64,000 bases of DNA from Larus michahellis (Eukaryota > Chordata > Aves > Charadriiformes > Laridae): positions 50,069,324-50,133,323 of the forward strand of contig NC_133901.1 of the NCBI RefSeq assembly GCF_964199755.1, read 5' to 3'. The notes below the pieces were generated by a model. The model was not told the DNA's origin and did no database searches. It saw only the letters and a program-made list of their open reading frames with translations. Both the position numbers and the translations under genes were made by a program. Below are positions 11,721 through 26,700 of this stretch, in pieces. Position 1 is the first letter of the stretch. Each line of letters opens with the position of its first letter.

Positions 11721-14700
11721 GCACAGTGTGTAAGAGGAGGAAGGAATGGAGCTGTACCCCCACCCTGAAGGAGCATCTCAAATCTGCCGTGTGCCGTGTA
11801 ATCTGAGTACCGGACCATGCTTCTCTGCCTTCCTCTGCACACCGTCTTCCTTACTTTTTCCTCTCGTTGTTCCTGGGATTTCAGGGAGTGACATGGAAGC
11901 TTTTCAGAGAGGAGCTGCAAGGCAGGATAGTTTCTGGGGAGAAGACGGCTGTGATTTTGGGCTGTTTATGTGGGACTGTGCTTTGCCTACCACCTACCTG
12001 TAGCCACAGTATGATATACCAGCTAGCGTTTAATGGTGCTTGTGCTCAGCATTGATGTGCTCTTTTTTAGCATGGATTTATTTACATTTTTCCATTTGTC
12101 TGCACTTAAAATTCCAGCATCCTTAGGTTCACAAAATTATGTGAGAGATTTTGGCAACATTGAGGGAAGGGAAGGCAGCCACTGCTACTAATAATGGTTC
12201 TGCCATCTACCAACTGTGCAGCCCAGCTGCCCTTCTCCAGAAAGGCCAGCTCACTTTATATATGAAGAGCAGCTCTCAGGCTTTCTTGCTTTCCCTTTGC
12301 CTCCATGTCTTTCCTTGGGTTGCTGACTGTCAGACCTCTTTTGAGAGAGTAACTTCACTTGAGGATTTCACATTGAAAGGTAGGAATTTGAATCTGTGTG
12401 CTTACCTTTGCTATTCCTTATCTAATTGTTACCTAGGCTGTTACAAGAAAACATCGTTTTCTTTCATGTCTTGTTATTTGACTCCTTGTTAACCAGTCAT
12501 CATCTGCAAGGACAGTGCTTTGAGAGGATGGAGGAGTTGCTCTTTGGTGACTGTATTAGGCAGTGCACTAAGTGGAGCTGGCAGGGCTTGTATCTCGCAC
12601 TGATATGCCTGCTACGTTCCTTGCTCATTAAGCTCTTTGTTAGTTCCTTCTCTTCCCTCTGCTCTCCCTTTCCCTCCCTGATAGGATGTCTCTGCATCTA
12701 ACCTTGCTGCTGGGTTAAATTCAGGTTCTGAATTGTGCTGGAGGAGGATGCAATCTGCCCTGTGAGGAGCTGGTGGCTCACGACTGCGCTTGAATAGTAC
12801 AAGGCAGCTGCACGCCTTCGCCTAGGCTACTGCTCACGCTGCACTATAAATAGATACTCCCTTGACCCTTCGTAGTTACTGTATGTCTTGGGTGCCTGAC
12901 TGGAATATGAACAGATATCAGCAACATTGGTAACTGATGAAATCACTGTAAAGATTAGAGCCATTACAGATAGAAAATTTAAAAAATCAGATGATGTCTT
13001 GTATGTTCCCTGAGGACTAATGGAACTACATTTTCTAGTGGTTTTTCACACAGCAATCTAAATTCTCATTTGCATCTCAAGAGCAAAGCTAGTTGTGCTA
13101 AGTTAATATTTAGCAACTTGAAAGCTTAGAAATGGAAATTTTAATAGATATTCTTTTTCCTTTTATCACAAGCTAGAAGAGCCTTTGGTTAACAATGTGT
13201 TTGGTTTCCATTTTTTAGTTCCTTGGGAAATAAGATTCACTTGGAACACTGAGGATTTTTTCCCATCCTTAAGAAATTTCTTAATCCTCAAGCTGAGATG
13301 TAGCTGCCATTCTCCTGGTCAGGGCACATTAAACAGAATTTGCACCTTTAAAAATGTTCTTTAATTAACCAGTCCAGTTCATGCTGATAGTATGGATGCT
13401 TCTGCAATGTGAGAGCTTGGCCTGGAGCACAGACCAGAAACTTCTCGCAGGGCCTCTTCTCTTAAGGGTCTTAGTGTTTTCCTCTTACTGTAACACGTGT
13501 AGTCAGATGGTTAGGCTGATTTGTAAGTAACAGTGTAGATTTAAGTCCTGCTGTCTAAAACCTTCCCTCTACAATATGGCTGTATGGAAGAGGAGACAAC
13601 AATTTTCAGTTCCCTTCTCTGCCCTCCTTCTTCACTCCCCAGGTTCAGCTCATAAAGGAGGAGGAAGGGTGATGGTTTCTGCTTGAGTGATGTCATATGT
13701 TTCAGGTTAGCTAAAATTGCAGTGAGATTTTTTTCATATGGTATTAGGATCTGGCCTTTCTATATAGGCCATTCAATTCAAGAACCCCAAATAGATAATG
13801 AAAAGGTATGTGTTTACAGGAGCGTTTAACCAACACAGAGCTGAAGTAACCTGTCAAAGGTGGCCTGCTAACTCCCGGAATCTTGGGTTTTAACTCACTG
13901 CTGGAATTGGGAGACAGCCTCCTTATGTGGCTTTTCTGCTTCAATGATTTAAAAGAAATGACTAAAAAAAATACAAATGATCTTTCAGTAAAAACATTCT
14001 CTATTGTTTTAAACTATCTGGAAATGATGTATCCAGTTTGTTCACCTTAGATGAAATATGATGAAAAGTTGTTAACCCCACTGCTGTCCTTCATCGTGAA
14101 ACAACCATTTTATGCGCTCAGTAAAATGTTACAGCATGTCAGAGGCATTTTGTGAGTGGATGCAGCCATTTGCCTGAAACCACAATTGAGGTCCGGTTGC
14201 ACGAGCTCACGTTCAGCCTGGTGTTACCACTTCAGTGTGTATAGACATGTCTCCGTTGTCATACCTCATTCCACACACCTGGACCCTGCTGAAGTTTTCT
14301 TCTAGCAGAATGAAGTGCCACCTGCAGCGCAGAGCTGGACTGGAGCAGGTACTTGAGTTGTTATCACTCTGTGGGGTGCCTGTTTTCTGATGCTTTATGA
14401 TGGAGTCACCTAGTGCACTAAAAGCCCTTGGGTGTGCTTGAAAGCTGGGAACCTCATTTTAGTCTTTGAAGCACTCTAAAGAAGGTGACGGATTCAATAA
14501 ACTTGTTTCAAGAGAGGCAATTGGTAGTACTCATTTATAAAAAATGTTGCTGGGTTGCTGGAAAATAGGAGTGGAAAGAGGTTGAGAAGGAAAGTCTGCA
14601 AACTAAGCCTGCTTACACATATTAGGATGAGCCCAGGCATGAAGCGAAAGGAAAACTCGGAGCTCTTCATTATCTAATACTCCCTTAGGGCAATAACAAA

Positions 14701-17700
14701 CTCACTATAGAGCCAGCAAGCCAGGCACAGGGGCTGGCGGAGAGAGAGCACACATTGTTCTCAGAATATGGCTGGTGCCGGAATCTTTCACTGCAAATTT
14801 GAAGCCATCTTTAATGTAAAATATTCCTTAAAGGGATTTGTTTTTGTTGCTTACCATTTCAAAAGCTGCTTTCAATCCAGTGTGATGCCTTCTTCCAAAT
14901 AAAAGGTTGTAAAGTTAGGTATTGTACAACAAAGGAAGTATAATCTTGTTTTTTCATACTCCCATATATGAGCTGAGTTTATGCAGAGACCCTCCTTTTT
15001 GGAACTGAAAAAGACCCAATGGAGAATTTCACCTCTTTCTGCTTTGGTGTGTGGTAGCTTTTCAGCCTTTCTCTGGTGCTTAGTGGCCACTCCATATTGA
15101 ATGCTTCATTTCAGAGTAAGTAATCATTTTAATACTGAAAATTCAAGTGCAGAATATATTTGTATAAAGGCTAAATGTTTTTCCTGGGGCAGAGGGGTGG
15201 GGAATGTGGGAGAGCACATAACGCAGACCTCCAGTAGCTCCCACTGGTACTTGTACAGTTGTTCTGCTTTGGATTTCTATAAGGACGGGGGGATGGAAGT
15301 TAAGGTGTCTCTTCTGAGGTGGTAGGATTTGTGGCATTGGTTCAGCCTGCAGACATTAAACTGGTTGGTTGACATTAGTCTATTTAGGATCGTGAAGGAA
15401 AGCGGACCTCTCTTTAAAGAAGTAGAGGACTCAAATATCTCCTTTTATTTGTATTCCTAGCATTTGCAGAGTCCAAGGTGATTCTTCATAAAAGCAATTT
15501 GACCTAAAATAAATTCACTCTCTTCCCCCTTCCCAATGAATCAAATGCCTTTGGCAGTAGTTTAACCTCTGAGGTGGCCCGTGCTGAATGAGTGTGGTTC
15601 CCCTGTTTGACGCAAATAGCAGCAGTGAAGAAAAATAAATATATGAGAGCCTGGCAAAGGCAGTGGAGGGGAAGGGAATTTTCACCCCTTCTATGGAGCA
15701 ACCTCTGTGCTGTAGCAAACCAAGCTGAGTTACAATCCTTCTGCTAATCGAGAACTGCTAGAGGATTTTTCACCTTCTGTCTCAAATCTCATTCTCTGGA
15801 GTGTTTGCAGTAGAGCAGCAAGCAGTGGCAATCCCACCCTTATTGCTGTTTTGAAGTTTGTGTTTTACCCAGGTAACGTGAGGATACCAATTCATTCCAA
15901 TAGGTTCACAAAGTGCTGTTGAGGCATCAGTGGTCAGCATCCTTGTGTAACGTGATTCTCATTCTACAGCTGGGGTTTGGGAAATGTGTAACCACATCAA
16001 GTTAAAAGTGGAATAAAGGACTGAACTTGAGTCTTACTCTCAAATTCCCTAGCTCTTAGGATGATGTCTAGCTCCCTCCCAGAGGGCAAATGAAGAGCTC
16101 TCACTGTCTCAAAGATGGTTTTTGAACCTATTTCTGATGCTTGTGGACCAGTGCATGAAGGGGAAGTTGAAGATTTTAATACCCCACCCTGTCTCACCTC
16201 CTGTGATAATGCTGCTCTTTCTTCTGCCCCTTCTGTGTGAGGAGAAAAGGACGCCAAAAAAGGGCACTGAAATTTCCCTGGCAGCTCCCAGTGCTGGTCT
16301 CCTGAACATGAAGCCCTCACTTGTGGCTCAGCTTGTGGAGTCTTCCTCTCTGAATGCTCTGGATGAGAGGACAAAATTGGGTCCTCAGTTTACGTGTGCA
16401 GGAATGAGATAGAAAACAGCCAGCCTGTCTCAACTCTGGAGAAGCTGAATGAGGGTTAGCATATGGCTTGATAACCCCTACACACACTTGTCACTGCTTG
16501 GGTAGAGTTATCTGTTGCCACTGCTGCCAAGGGGCTGCCCCACTCAGCAGAGGGACACCAGGGGTTGAAACCGAGAGCCGCGTCAGTGGGGTTCCAGCAG
16601 CTGGAATGACCGATGCGGCTGTCAAACTGGCAGCCCTGTGTGGCTGAGGAGGAGGAGGATGTGCAGGGCTGTTCTCCTGGCTGGGGTGGGGGGATACTGG
16701 TGAATTTGCCCATTTCCTGTGCCCCTCTCAGCTGAGGGGGGAGTCAGGCAGCGAAACCAATTCCTGGCGAGCACGGAGGAGGCTGGGTTGCATCCAGAGG
16801 CAGTCAGCTGCCTCACGATGCTGCCTTGTTGTGTCAAATAAATTGGTTGGGAAAATACAGGCAGGCAAAGGGGAATATAGGCAAAAATAAGCATAAAAGC
16901 GCCAGGGCAGGATTCTTGCTACAGGTACCAAGATGTCAGCAGGTCCTTTGAACGCGTTTTCCATTAACACTTGCAGTCACAGATGTTCTGCAAGCCACTT
17001 AGCGCTTCACAGGAGAGTGAGGACAAAGTCAAAGCATTTCAAATTATTTTGCAGAAACACTAACCCAGATTCATAATGAAGGCTGAATTTTACAATTCAA
17101 GTAGAGGCTTCATTTCTTTGTTGTGTAAGAAAATGGAGCATGTCTTCCAAAAAGTTGTAATCTTTATATTCCAGCTACCAAATTAATTATGTGAGAGTTA
17201 AGTAGACCAAATAATTAGAGTTCAAATTAATTTGTGTATTTAACTTTAAAATTAATGTCTAAAATTTTAAAAGATGTTTATCACAGTGTATTTTTTAGTA
17301 ACATAATTATAGCTCTTCAAAGTTACTGTCTAGCTAAAAATTATTTAATTCTTGTGTTTTGGCTACAGTGGAGAAGATAAGAAAATTCAGAATTTGGATC
17401 TCCAGACTGCCTTTGCAGCAATGCTGAATAGAAAAAGAAGAAAAAAATCTTGTCTGGAAGTATAGTGTTAATGCATTAATTATTTAGTTATAGTGTTTCT
17501 GCAAAGTCGAGTTTGAATTACTTGAATGCTCTAAATGCGGTTGTTTCTCTCCTATCACATCTGTGCACAAGGTTTTAGTGTTAAGTGATCTGAAAACTAT
17601 AAAGTATCTGTTACCTCACTGAGATCAATTAGCACATTTGTACTTGAGATTTCAACATTAATGACGAAATTTCAGTATTTATAATGTTTTATTGTGTGCA

Positions 17701-20700
17701 TTCTTTAATGTAGGTAATCTACACTGTCAGCTAGCTAATACCACTTTTGTCTCTGTCTGGGAAGCGGTTTACAATTGAAAGGGCAGAAAGCGCTGTAAGA
17801 ATGTAGTTGAGGCAACTTCCCTGCCTAATGCCTGCTTTTGCTCTCAAATGCTTCTCTCTGGACAAAGGGAAGGGATGAATGCAGTTAAGACAGTACTTGC
17901 AAGAGTATTAGATTTGCACAACCAAACCAGCAAGCAGTGACTTTACTCAGGATATGGATGAAATAATGCTGTCGTGTGTCCGGAATATTGCAAGACATGG
18001 TGAGTTTTAGCCTTGCGGACGTATAAGCCCTTCTCGGTCAGCATTAAATACGTAAGCTATAAGCATGCTGGTGTATTTCTGCTGGAACTCATCTTTGAAG
18101 ATGAGCTGTTAAGCCTTTTAGACCCTGCTTCTTTTGATTATTAACGGACCTATGTTTTTTAAAAGCAGGCAAGCTATACCTAATATCTCAGGCAAATTCT
18201 GTCTTTAGGCGCTATGTTTCTGCCTCCTTAAGCAATGTGAGCTGTCATTTTCTCCTGCTCCCCTCTGACTCCCTGTGCACTCCTCCCTTTATCTCTTCCT
18301 CCTACTTTCAGCTTTGCATTTTGTTTCATGCTGCCTCCTATTCCTGGAACAGTCTCCCAGTCTCTGCTGCCAAATCCTCCCTCCCTCTCTCTGCTCTTGC
18401 GAACCTGTTTCTTCCAGCAATCATTCCCAAGTTGTTTACTTGACTAATTGTCTGTCTGTATGCTTTCTTTCCTATATCTGTTGTTCTGGATCATGTTTCT
18501 TAATATGAGATAGTATGTATGGCAGGATAAAGGAGTGTACTTGCCACTATTTTTTGAGCATTGTTTGCAGTAGCTCTTTATACAATGACTAGTAATAAAT
18601 TCCCCTTCCCATTTTGAGTGCAGAAATTTTCACTTAGTACACTATTTTCTGCATGCTATTAAAGAGCAGCCATGTTTTATCTCAAGATAATTGCTAGGCT
18701 ATGGAAAATTAGTGGCTGTATTACAGCAAGTGCCATCAGCTAGCCTGTCTGTATAGGCAAAGTTCAGCTGTGTTTATCAACGTGCATGGAATAGTGGTAG
18801 AAAACACAGGGCTCTGTGCAAATCTGGTAGTGCTCAATAACATTAATGTCATTGCACAGCTTCACTAGGGTGGTAATTGCGGTGCCGTGGCTGTTATTTT
18901 CCTAGCATGGGCAAGCTCGCAGAAGGAGCTTGTGTCTGCTTACTTTTTATAAAGCATTTCCCTGTCCTTGTTTGTGGAACAAGTTTTACCACAAAAACAT
19001 TGCAGAAAAGCTGAAAACACACCACGTTACTAAAACTACGTGTTGGTAAGTGGTTATGTTGTTGTATGCAAGTGGTGGATCAAGTCGTCAGGTTTTTTGC
19101 AGCGTTTTATAGGCTAAATACCTTCTACCAGGCTAGACCAAGAGAAGTGAGTTCTCTTTCCTACTGAACACCTCACCATACAGGCTGATGCACGTTTCCA
19201 CCTGAAGAGAATTTCACTTTTCTGGCAGTTTTATTCTTTCCATTCCAACTGAGACAAGGCAATCTGATCATTGATTTTTAAAAACAAGTTACAGGGATTT
19301 TCTGGTTTCAATTCAGTTATTTGAACCAAGTTGGAAGATTTATTAAGAAAGAAAAAGAAAGCCTGAAAACACTAATGTTGCTTTAGACTAAGTTTCATAA
19401 TAAACAGTGTTCTGAATACTTCTATTTTCTTAAGTCTTACTTGTGATATCTGATCTCATATCTTATTGCTACGTGTGAAACAGAAATAGTTTCATAATTG
19501 TTTAATCCTGTAGATATTTAAACAAAATTGCAAAATGGCACACAGCACTAACCCCATTAATTTTGACATGAAGGTTAGGCATACGTTTTTCCATTATCTG
19601 AAACTAAAAGTGAACTTCAAAACTAAATTTCTTCATGGAAAAACCAATTTCTTGCTTCAAAGCATAAATAATTTCCATGTTAATAATGAAAGATTAATCA
19701 GATTTTCAGTAGTTGAATGCACTTCATTGGGAATTTTAGTACCTGTAAATTTGGGAAAACAGTCTCCAAGATAGCTGATTTAGTCTCCAGAACCCATAAT
19801 TGGGCACCTTACAGTTTTCAGTACCCAGATCTTCTTGTCTTCAGCTGCGGTCCCTAATAGAGGTGTACGTTTTGCTCAATATTCCCGAGCCTTCCTCACA
19901 AAACTTCTGTTTTATCAGAGTGTAGATTTGATTCCAAATATGTCAGCTTTTGTTCCTGAGTTTGTCTGTACTGTTAATTAGGCTGTTAATGAGGTCCTGG
20001 ACTTATTCTGCATAAAGGAGTATTTTAAAGATGTAGCTTCATAGTAGAAAAAAATTCTACTTCTAATCAGTTGACTAATTAAAAATGCAAGAATGTAGCA
20101 CCTGCTTTAGCAATTTAGTCTATTCAGTGGGAGGAAGGTGAAGAACTAGTGGTGTGTAATTACAGTACAGTTTAAAATGAATTAATATATTTGAGACTTA
20201 AGTCTTTTGAAATACGTTTCATTTCTCTGTGTTGATTGTCTAAAAACAAGGTTTCTACAAAGGGGAACAGAAGGTACAGTGTTGAAATTCTAGTTTAAAA
20301 TGTAGTGAACATGGCATAGTGTCAACTGTGGTGTGGAAATAAGTGTGCATTGCCTGTGTTGCCCTGATTTTGTAACAATTACAAACACAGATGGTTTGAG
20401 AGAAAATTAACTAATTCCACCCACATTAAGACAGGGAAGTCTAACAATAGCCACAACTCACTCTTTATCACCCTGTTTCTCTAGCAGACTCCATCCTGCT
20501 GTCACTTACACATCCTTCATGCATTGAAAACTAACTAGTGTGTGAAGCTGCTGTAGAGTCCATCAAGGCCATGATGACCCCAAGTAGGCTGGAGTTGTCC
20601 TGACCCACCATGCATGGGGTCTGCAGCCACCCTCCTCCTCCTCTGACACAGGCAGCATCCTCAGCAACAGTACCCAAAAGAGGCAAATAGAGGTCGTCAG

Positions 20701-23700
20701 TGACAGCCACCAGGTTCAACGTGGAATCCAGTGATCACCAAAAGAGTCCATAGTTATCAGGCAGGTCCAAAGTCAGGTCAGCAAGGCAGAACATACTTGC
20801 AGGGTAGTTCAGGTCATGGCCTGAGCTCAGGTACAGCTTGCAGGTCAATAGGTGGAGGCTGGGCAAGGCATTCATAGGCCGTTGGCGTATGCAGGGCCCT
20901 GACAGTCTTCTGTAGAGACTCCTCTTGAGACCTGTTTCTACCATAACCCTTGTGAAAAACCAGATGATGATTTTCATTGCGCAGGTGGCCATGAAGGCTT
21001 AGTGAGGGCAGTAGAGCACTTTGCATTTGTTCCTGCCTTGCAAAACCCAGGCCTCCGAACCACTGTCTCAGCCAGCCTGTGTAATTTCCATAGACCTCAA
21101 GTCATCCATTTTCCACTCGTTGCACTCTTCTTTCCTTTGCTTGTTTTCACTCATTTTGCCTTTGCTAGACCAGATTTATATCATTGCTTATATAATTTTC
21201 CCTTCCTTTTTCTGTAGTGAGTTTGCACTGTGTTAAAAGCTGTCTTGCAGTAGCCGAGCCAGCAAAGATGTGTTTTGTTTTCTGAGTCCAGGAGGCTTAT
21301 TTATTTCAATCATGCCAACGTAATACAGAACTGATTATTAGAAACTACAAAGACTGGGAGATATGCCATTAGCTTTACGCTGGATAGAGGTCTTGAATAG
21401 ATGACCTCAGCTGAAGGCAGGAGGGAGCTGCTGTAGACAGCTGGGGAACATGTTCTTTTACAAGCCCAACAAATTCTCACCCTGTGAATATTGGTGCAAA
21501 TACACAAGAACAGATAAGCACAAGAGCTTTTCCTGAGGTTCTCCTGAGGTGGAGCTTTCTTCTGATGTCAGTTTGGACGAACTTTTCAGTGTAATAGTAT
21601 TAACCTGTTCCCTACTGTCATATGTTCCTAGATAAAATAGATTGGAAGAGAAGATAAGCTCCTATGTGTTACCTGACAGGAGGAAGCAATTGAATATAGA
21701 AGATCAGCCTCTTGCTAATTGAGGTGAAATCTTTAAAGTGTAGCTCAAAGGAAGAACGGTTAGGTTGCTTTCATAGCAATTGCAGATAAACTCTCATAAT
21801 GTACATTTCTATATTAAGGCACTTCAGCTCTGACTGACACTGAGTTGTCTTGGTTGTGCCACAGTTTGGCTGTATTTCCCCACTTGATTAAGTTACTTAA
21901 GAGAAGACAGCAGAGAAGACGTTTTGCTTTCTGCAGGAGGATCGTTTATCTGAATTGTGATAAGCAGGGTGCATGAGGGAGTGGAAATTAGATCCTTGTC
22001 CATATCTAATGCGGAAGGAACTGCATTTATTTCCTGTTCTCACAGTTGAGTTGAAGATGTTCTGCCATGATAGAATATACTTGTTGATTACCAATGTAAG
22101 GAGGAGGCTGAAGATGGTGTGTTCCTCCCACATGGGGTGACTGAGATATCCACTTCCCACCTGGGTGGGATTGGAGAGCAACTTGGTGTGCCCTTGTGTG
22201 GCAGGCTATAACCTGTGCTAACTCTGGTTCTCCATCCCACAGCTCCAGCTGGCTGGCAGCAGACAGGAGCCGGTGTCTCACGTTATCACCTGGTTTGGGA
22301 AAAGGGTTAGGGTCAGAGCATGCATAGACCTATGTGTCAGGAAAGGCACAAAACAGAAGGAAGGGCAAGTCCAGAATGAAACTATGCAGTTCTTGTGGTG
22401 GCCTCACACCTGGGTGTTGGAGCTTCAGTAGCACATGAAATAAAGAAGTGGAGATGGCTCTTTGGTTACCTCTGAGGAAAATGCCTCCTTTTTCTCATAT
22501 GAGCCGTTGCATTAGAGAGACCTGTGCAGCCCCAGAGCAGTTACGTCCCCTCAGCTGGTGGAAAGCTCTGGCATCTGTGAGCATTTCCACTGTCACGATA
22601 ACTTGTAGTCTTTCCTTTTCATTCTAGCAAAGGTGTGCAGCTGCCAAGCTACATATTATTTTTATTAAGTAGGTAACACTAGCCTATTGAAGGCTGAAAT
22701 TTTGATTGTTTTTTAAACAATTCTTCAGGTTTCTGATTTGCACATCTGATCTTTAGGCAGGCTGATAAACAAGACAACAACTGTTTTCCCTTCCCAAATT
22801 TGTCCTGTGCCGAGACAGTGAAACATATAGGGGTTGTGCTGCTGACATTCAACTTGAGGGAATACCTCAGTGTAAAAGTTTTGACATTGCCTTGCTTTTG
22901 AAAATTAGTCAGACCAGTTGTAATGACCCTAACCAGTGAATGTAGTATGATGGAGAGAAGGCAGGGAGCTGAAAACCAGATATCCTGGAAGCTGGATTGG
23001 TTTATATCTCTAGCAGATAGTCCTGGGCCGTGCCTCTATCATTGGCACATGAAGGACTAAACCTGTTTTTAATTTTTTTGTACTGTAAAGCAGTAAGATA
23101 ACAAAGATCTGCTGCAAACTAGGTTGTCAGCAGAAGGGATATATCATGTATCCCAACAGCAAGAACCTTGCAGGAATCCTGGGATCCCTGTGCAGCCCCC
23201 CGTGGAGCTGGTCTGGCAGTGTGAGATGGCCTCTCCAAGATCCATGCCTTCATGGCACCTTCAAACTGCATTGCGCTGGCACAAGGGTAAGTTCAAGCCT
23301 GCGGTTGGGTTTCCACCAGGCTGGTCTGAAAGGAGTTCGTGCAGATCTGTTGAGCATCGACTACAGTTTGTTGCTCTTGCAGAAGGTGTGAAGTTGCATA
23401 CCTGTCTGGGGATGATAATAAAACAAGAAAAATAGTTATTACTTCATCGCAGAGGTCTTTTCCTCTTATATCAGACTGACATGTTTCAAGCCTGCTGGCC
23501 AGCTGGCAGCTTTCCGGCTTACCACAGGTCTGTACCGAAAGAGGCCTCTCCCTGCATGGGGACTTGCCGAAGCAGAGCGCAGCGCTGGCTGGAGGCTGCA
23601 AGCCTGGCTGTCGGAGCAGCGTGGGCACCATTAGTGTTTCTTGCCTCTTTGATCTGAGTTTTGTATTCCTTTGGTAGTCTCTCACCACAGGATTTGAGTG

Positions 23701-26700
23701 GCGGTGGGTGCTAGCTGAAACACACGCCCAGAGCCCAAAAATAGTCTGGGTTGGCAATTACATTACAATGTGGCTGTAATTTTCACAGTATTTTTTTTAT
23801 CCAATATGTGGAATACAACCAGCATTCGTCCTCCTGAGGGTTCTACTAATTCTTTTGCTGTGTGGCTCACTGTGCTCTGCTGGTGTTCCTTGCCAGGTCC
23901 CCACCGTCATGAGAGAAGGGGGGCTGCATGTACCTGGAGGCCCGGCATACAGATACCACCCCAGACAGGGGAGGGGCCATGGTGTCTCGCAATCGAGTAG
24001 ACTAATGAGGAAGTTTGTGTCACGATGACACCATTAAAGTGGAATGGGTTGGAAAATCAATCAGATTCCTTCTCTGATTACTGTGTAACTTGATTACTGG
24101 TGTCCCTCTGGGGCCCAAGGCAACAACCGCCTCCCAGGAAGTGCCGAAGAAAGACCTCTGAATTAGAGCTGTTGCAGATGAGGGCAAGATCCTGCTGCTG
24201 TGCATTCCAGAAAGAGGGATTATATTATGAATAATAAAAAAGGATGGGGAAATGTACTCGTGACACTGGTTTTTAGGGTGGGAAGACCTTCTGTAGCTCA
24301 GGTAGGAGGGAGCTTGTATGACAGAAGCTCTTGATGAAGGTGTCAGATGACACCCATTATTTTCCATGTGCCTTAGCATAAATGTTCCAGCAGCCCCAAA
24401 TACAAATACTCTGATCACTGGTTTTGGATAAGTGCTTGTCTTCAGCATTTGTGCTGATCCCCCATGACAATTTCCAAGTGTTGGAAATATCAAGATCAGA
24501 CGTTAAAACCACACAATTCTGATTGTTATCTTGCTTTCATATCACATCAGTTGCCACATGGCTTAGCAGCTGATAATTCACAAAACAGTTTATGTTTCAC
24601 ACTAACACTGTATATCACTAGGAAACAGAACATCTAAGTTTTATAAAGCATTTGTCTTGATGCTGGTGATATGTGAGGTAGCTGACCTTACAGCTGATGG
24701 TCTCTGGTATAGCGATGCTTTTTGGGAGCCTGCTGAGCCTCCATCCTTGCACCGGTGAAACACTTCATCCTTGCTGTGCATTCTGACTGCTGCCTCCTGC
24801 AGTTTGCACTCAGGCAGTCCTGGCAGGAGTTTGGAATGGACCTTAATTTATCTATAATTTTTTTGTGTGTGTGGTGATAGATTCTAAGGAGTTTGATCTC
24901 AGAAGAGGACACAGGTATTTTCTTTTCCTTTAAAAGTGAGCAATTTTCAATGTGATTTTTTTTAATTTTCCTTTTCTTTCTCCAGTATAGATCTTTCTGG
25001 GCTTTGTGTTTTGGGTATAGGTTGTTCGTGACAGCTCTCTCTCCTTTTAATATAAATTTTCGTTGGTATATTTGTTTTGTTGCTTTTTTTTTCTTTTCAT
25101 TTGAACCTAAACCAGCTGATGTGGTCCCCAAAGAGCTAAATGCGTACTGTGCCAGCTGGCATGCCCTCTGGCTGTGAAGCCTTGTTAAAGAGATCGGAGT
25201 TGACAGATTCTTGAGCAGCAATCTGATACAGGCCTTTTTTTTTAATTTGTTTTTTCGAGCTCACCCTCATAACAAATGGGGGCTTGTTTGGGAGCTTCGC
25301 TAGAGGCTTGAATGGAGTCATTGTTATGAAAACACTGCTGTGATTCAGAAGTGCCCAGCAAAGGGGGTTCCTGTCCCTCTTGCCCCTCAGCTGGGCACTG
25401 CAGGTGTGGCAGCCTAGTTTAAACCCTGGTTTCGTCCTTATTCTACAGAATAATCCAGTTGTCTTGTGATTTTCACCTTTAAACTGCTAACCAGGAAACT
25501 GAAGCTACAGCTCTTTGCAAAATAGACACTCAGTCCAACGCTAAAAATGAAGTTGGAGAGATGAGTGAGTGTAACCAGGGAAGAGAAGTGTTTTCCAGGT
25601 TGGTGTTTTGGGGGTAAAAAGTTTTAGAAGTATTTTGCCAGGCTTTTGCGTAGATTAGCATACTCTCAGTTTTGTTACTGTTACCGTGGTGTTTAGATCA
25701 TGAATTCTACCCCTGAAACACTTGCTTGGAAATTTCTGCAGACAACACATGGGCTCCTGAGCTTCTAAGTCCCTCTTTACGTTATTTTCTCCTGTAGAAA
25801 CAACTTTTTGTCTAATACATGTTAAGATAGTGAATCTTTGAATCCAAAATAGTCTTAATTATTCTATTTTATCCAGTGGGATTAAAAAGCAAAAGGATGT
25901 GAGCTATTTGGGAAGACACTGACTTGCAATTCTTAGTCTTCTCAGTCAAAATTGAGTATGTAGGAATGTGAGTGGAATTTTTTGCATGAATTTGTTTCAC
26001 ATGAGTACAATGAAGACCACTTCTCATAGCAGCTGATGTGCATGGAGCTGTGTATATATTATGTCTTACAGAGAATTCACCTCATAAAAAAGATACAGCA
26101 TTCATTGTATGTTTCTATCTGACCCCTCTCTGCCCTTCTGAATTCTTCCTCCGCTGGCTCCTGCCTCTCTGCAGTTCAGCGTGACTTTGGAGCTCTAGTG
26201 CCAAGTACAAGGGTGGTAATATCGTGGCTGTCCTTGCAGAGACAGTGGGATGGGAAAGACTCACTGTGGAGGTGGAAAGGTTATTTTCTTGGTTGCTTTT
26301 GAGAGGTGGCACATGTTTTTGGGTACTATGCTGACACACTGGGACATGTATCACTGAGACTGAACTTGACTTGAACTGGAATTACAAACCATATCCTGCA
26401 GTCAGTCCAGAGAGTCATGCATTCAAAATCAGTTGTTGCTTCAGAAACAAAAAAAAAAAAAAGGAAAAATTTAGCTGAATTCTGTTTTTTACATCTTCCC
26501 ATAGTAATTTCTCCCCTTCTCTCCTTTGTCCTTTTTCCAATAAGAAGTTAACAGTATGTAGAGACAGAACTGAAAGACGATCGGCTGTCTATGTTGTAGA
26601 AAACACAGCTTATTGTCGCTGTCTGAGCTGGATTGCCAAAGCCAGCTCTGTCTCTATAGAGGGCCATTTGGGAACGGAGACTCGATCCATTTTGAGTCTG

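Noticed and set aside
11240..11806. 188-codon + strand open frame
   Set aside because: It runs through a CpG- and pyrimidine-rich block. The translation is leucine/proline/serine-rich low complexity with no domain, and an overlapping minus-strand frame is similarly long.
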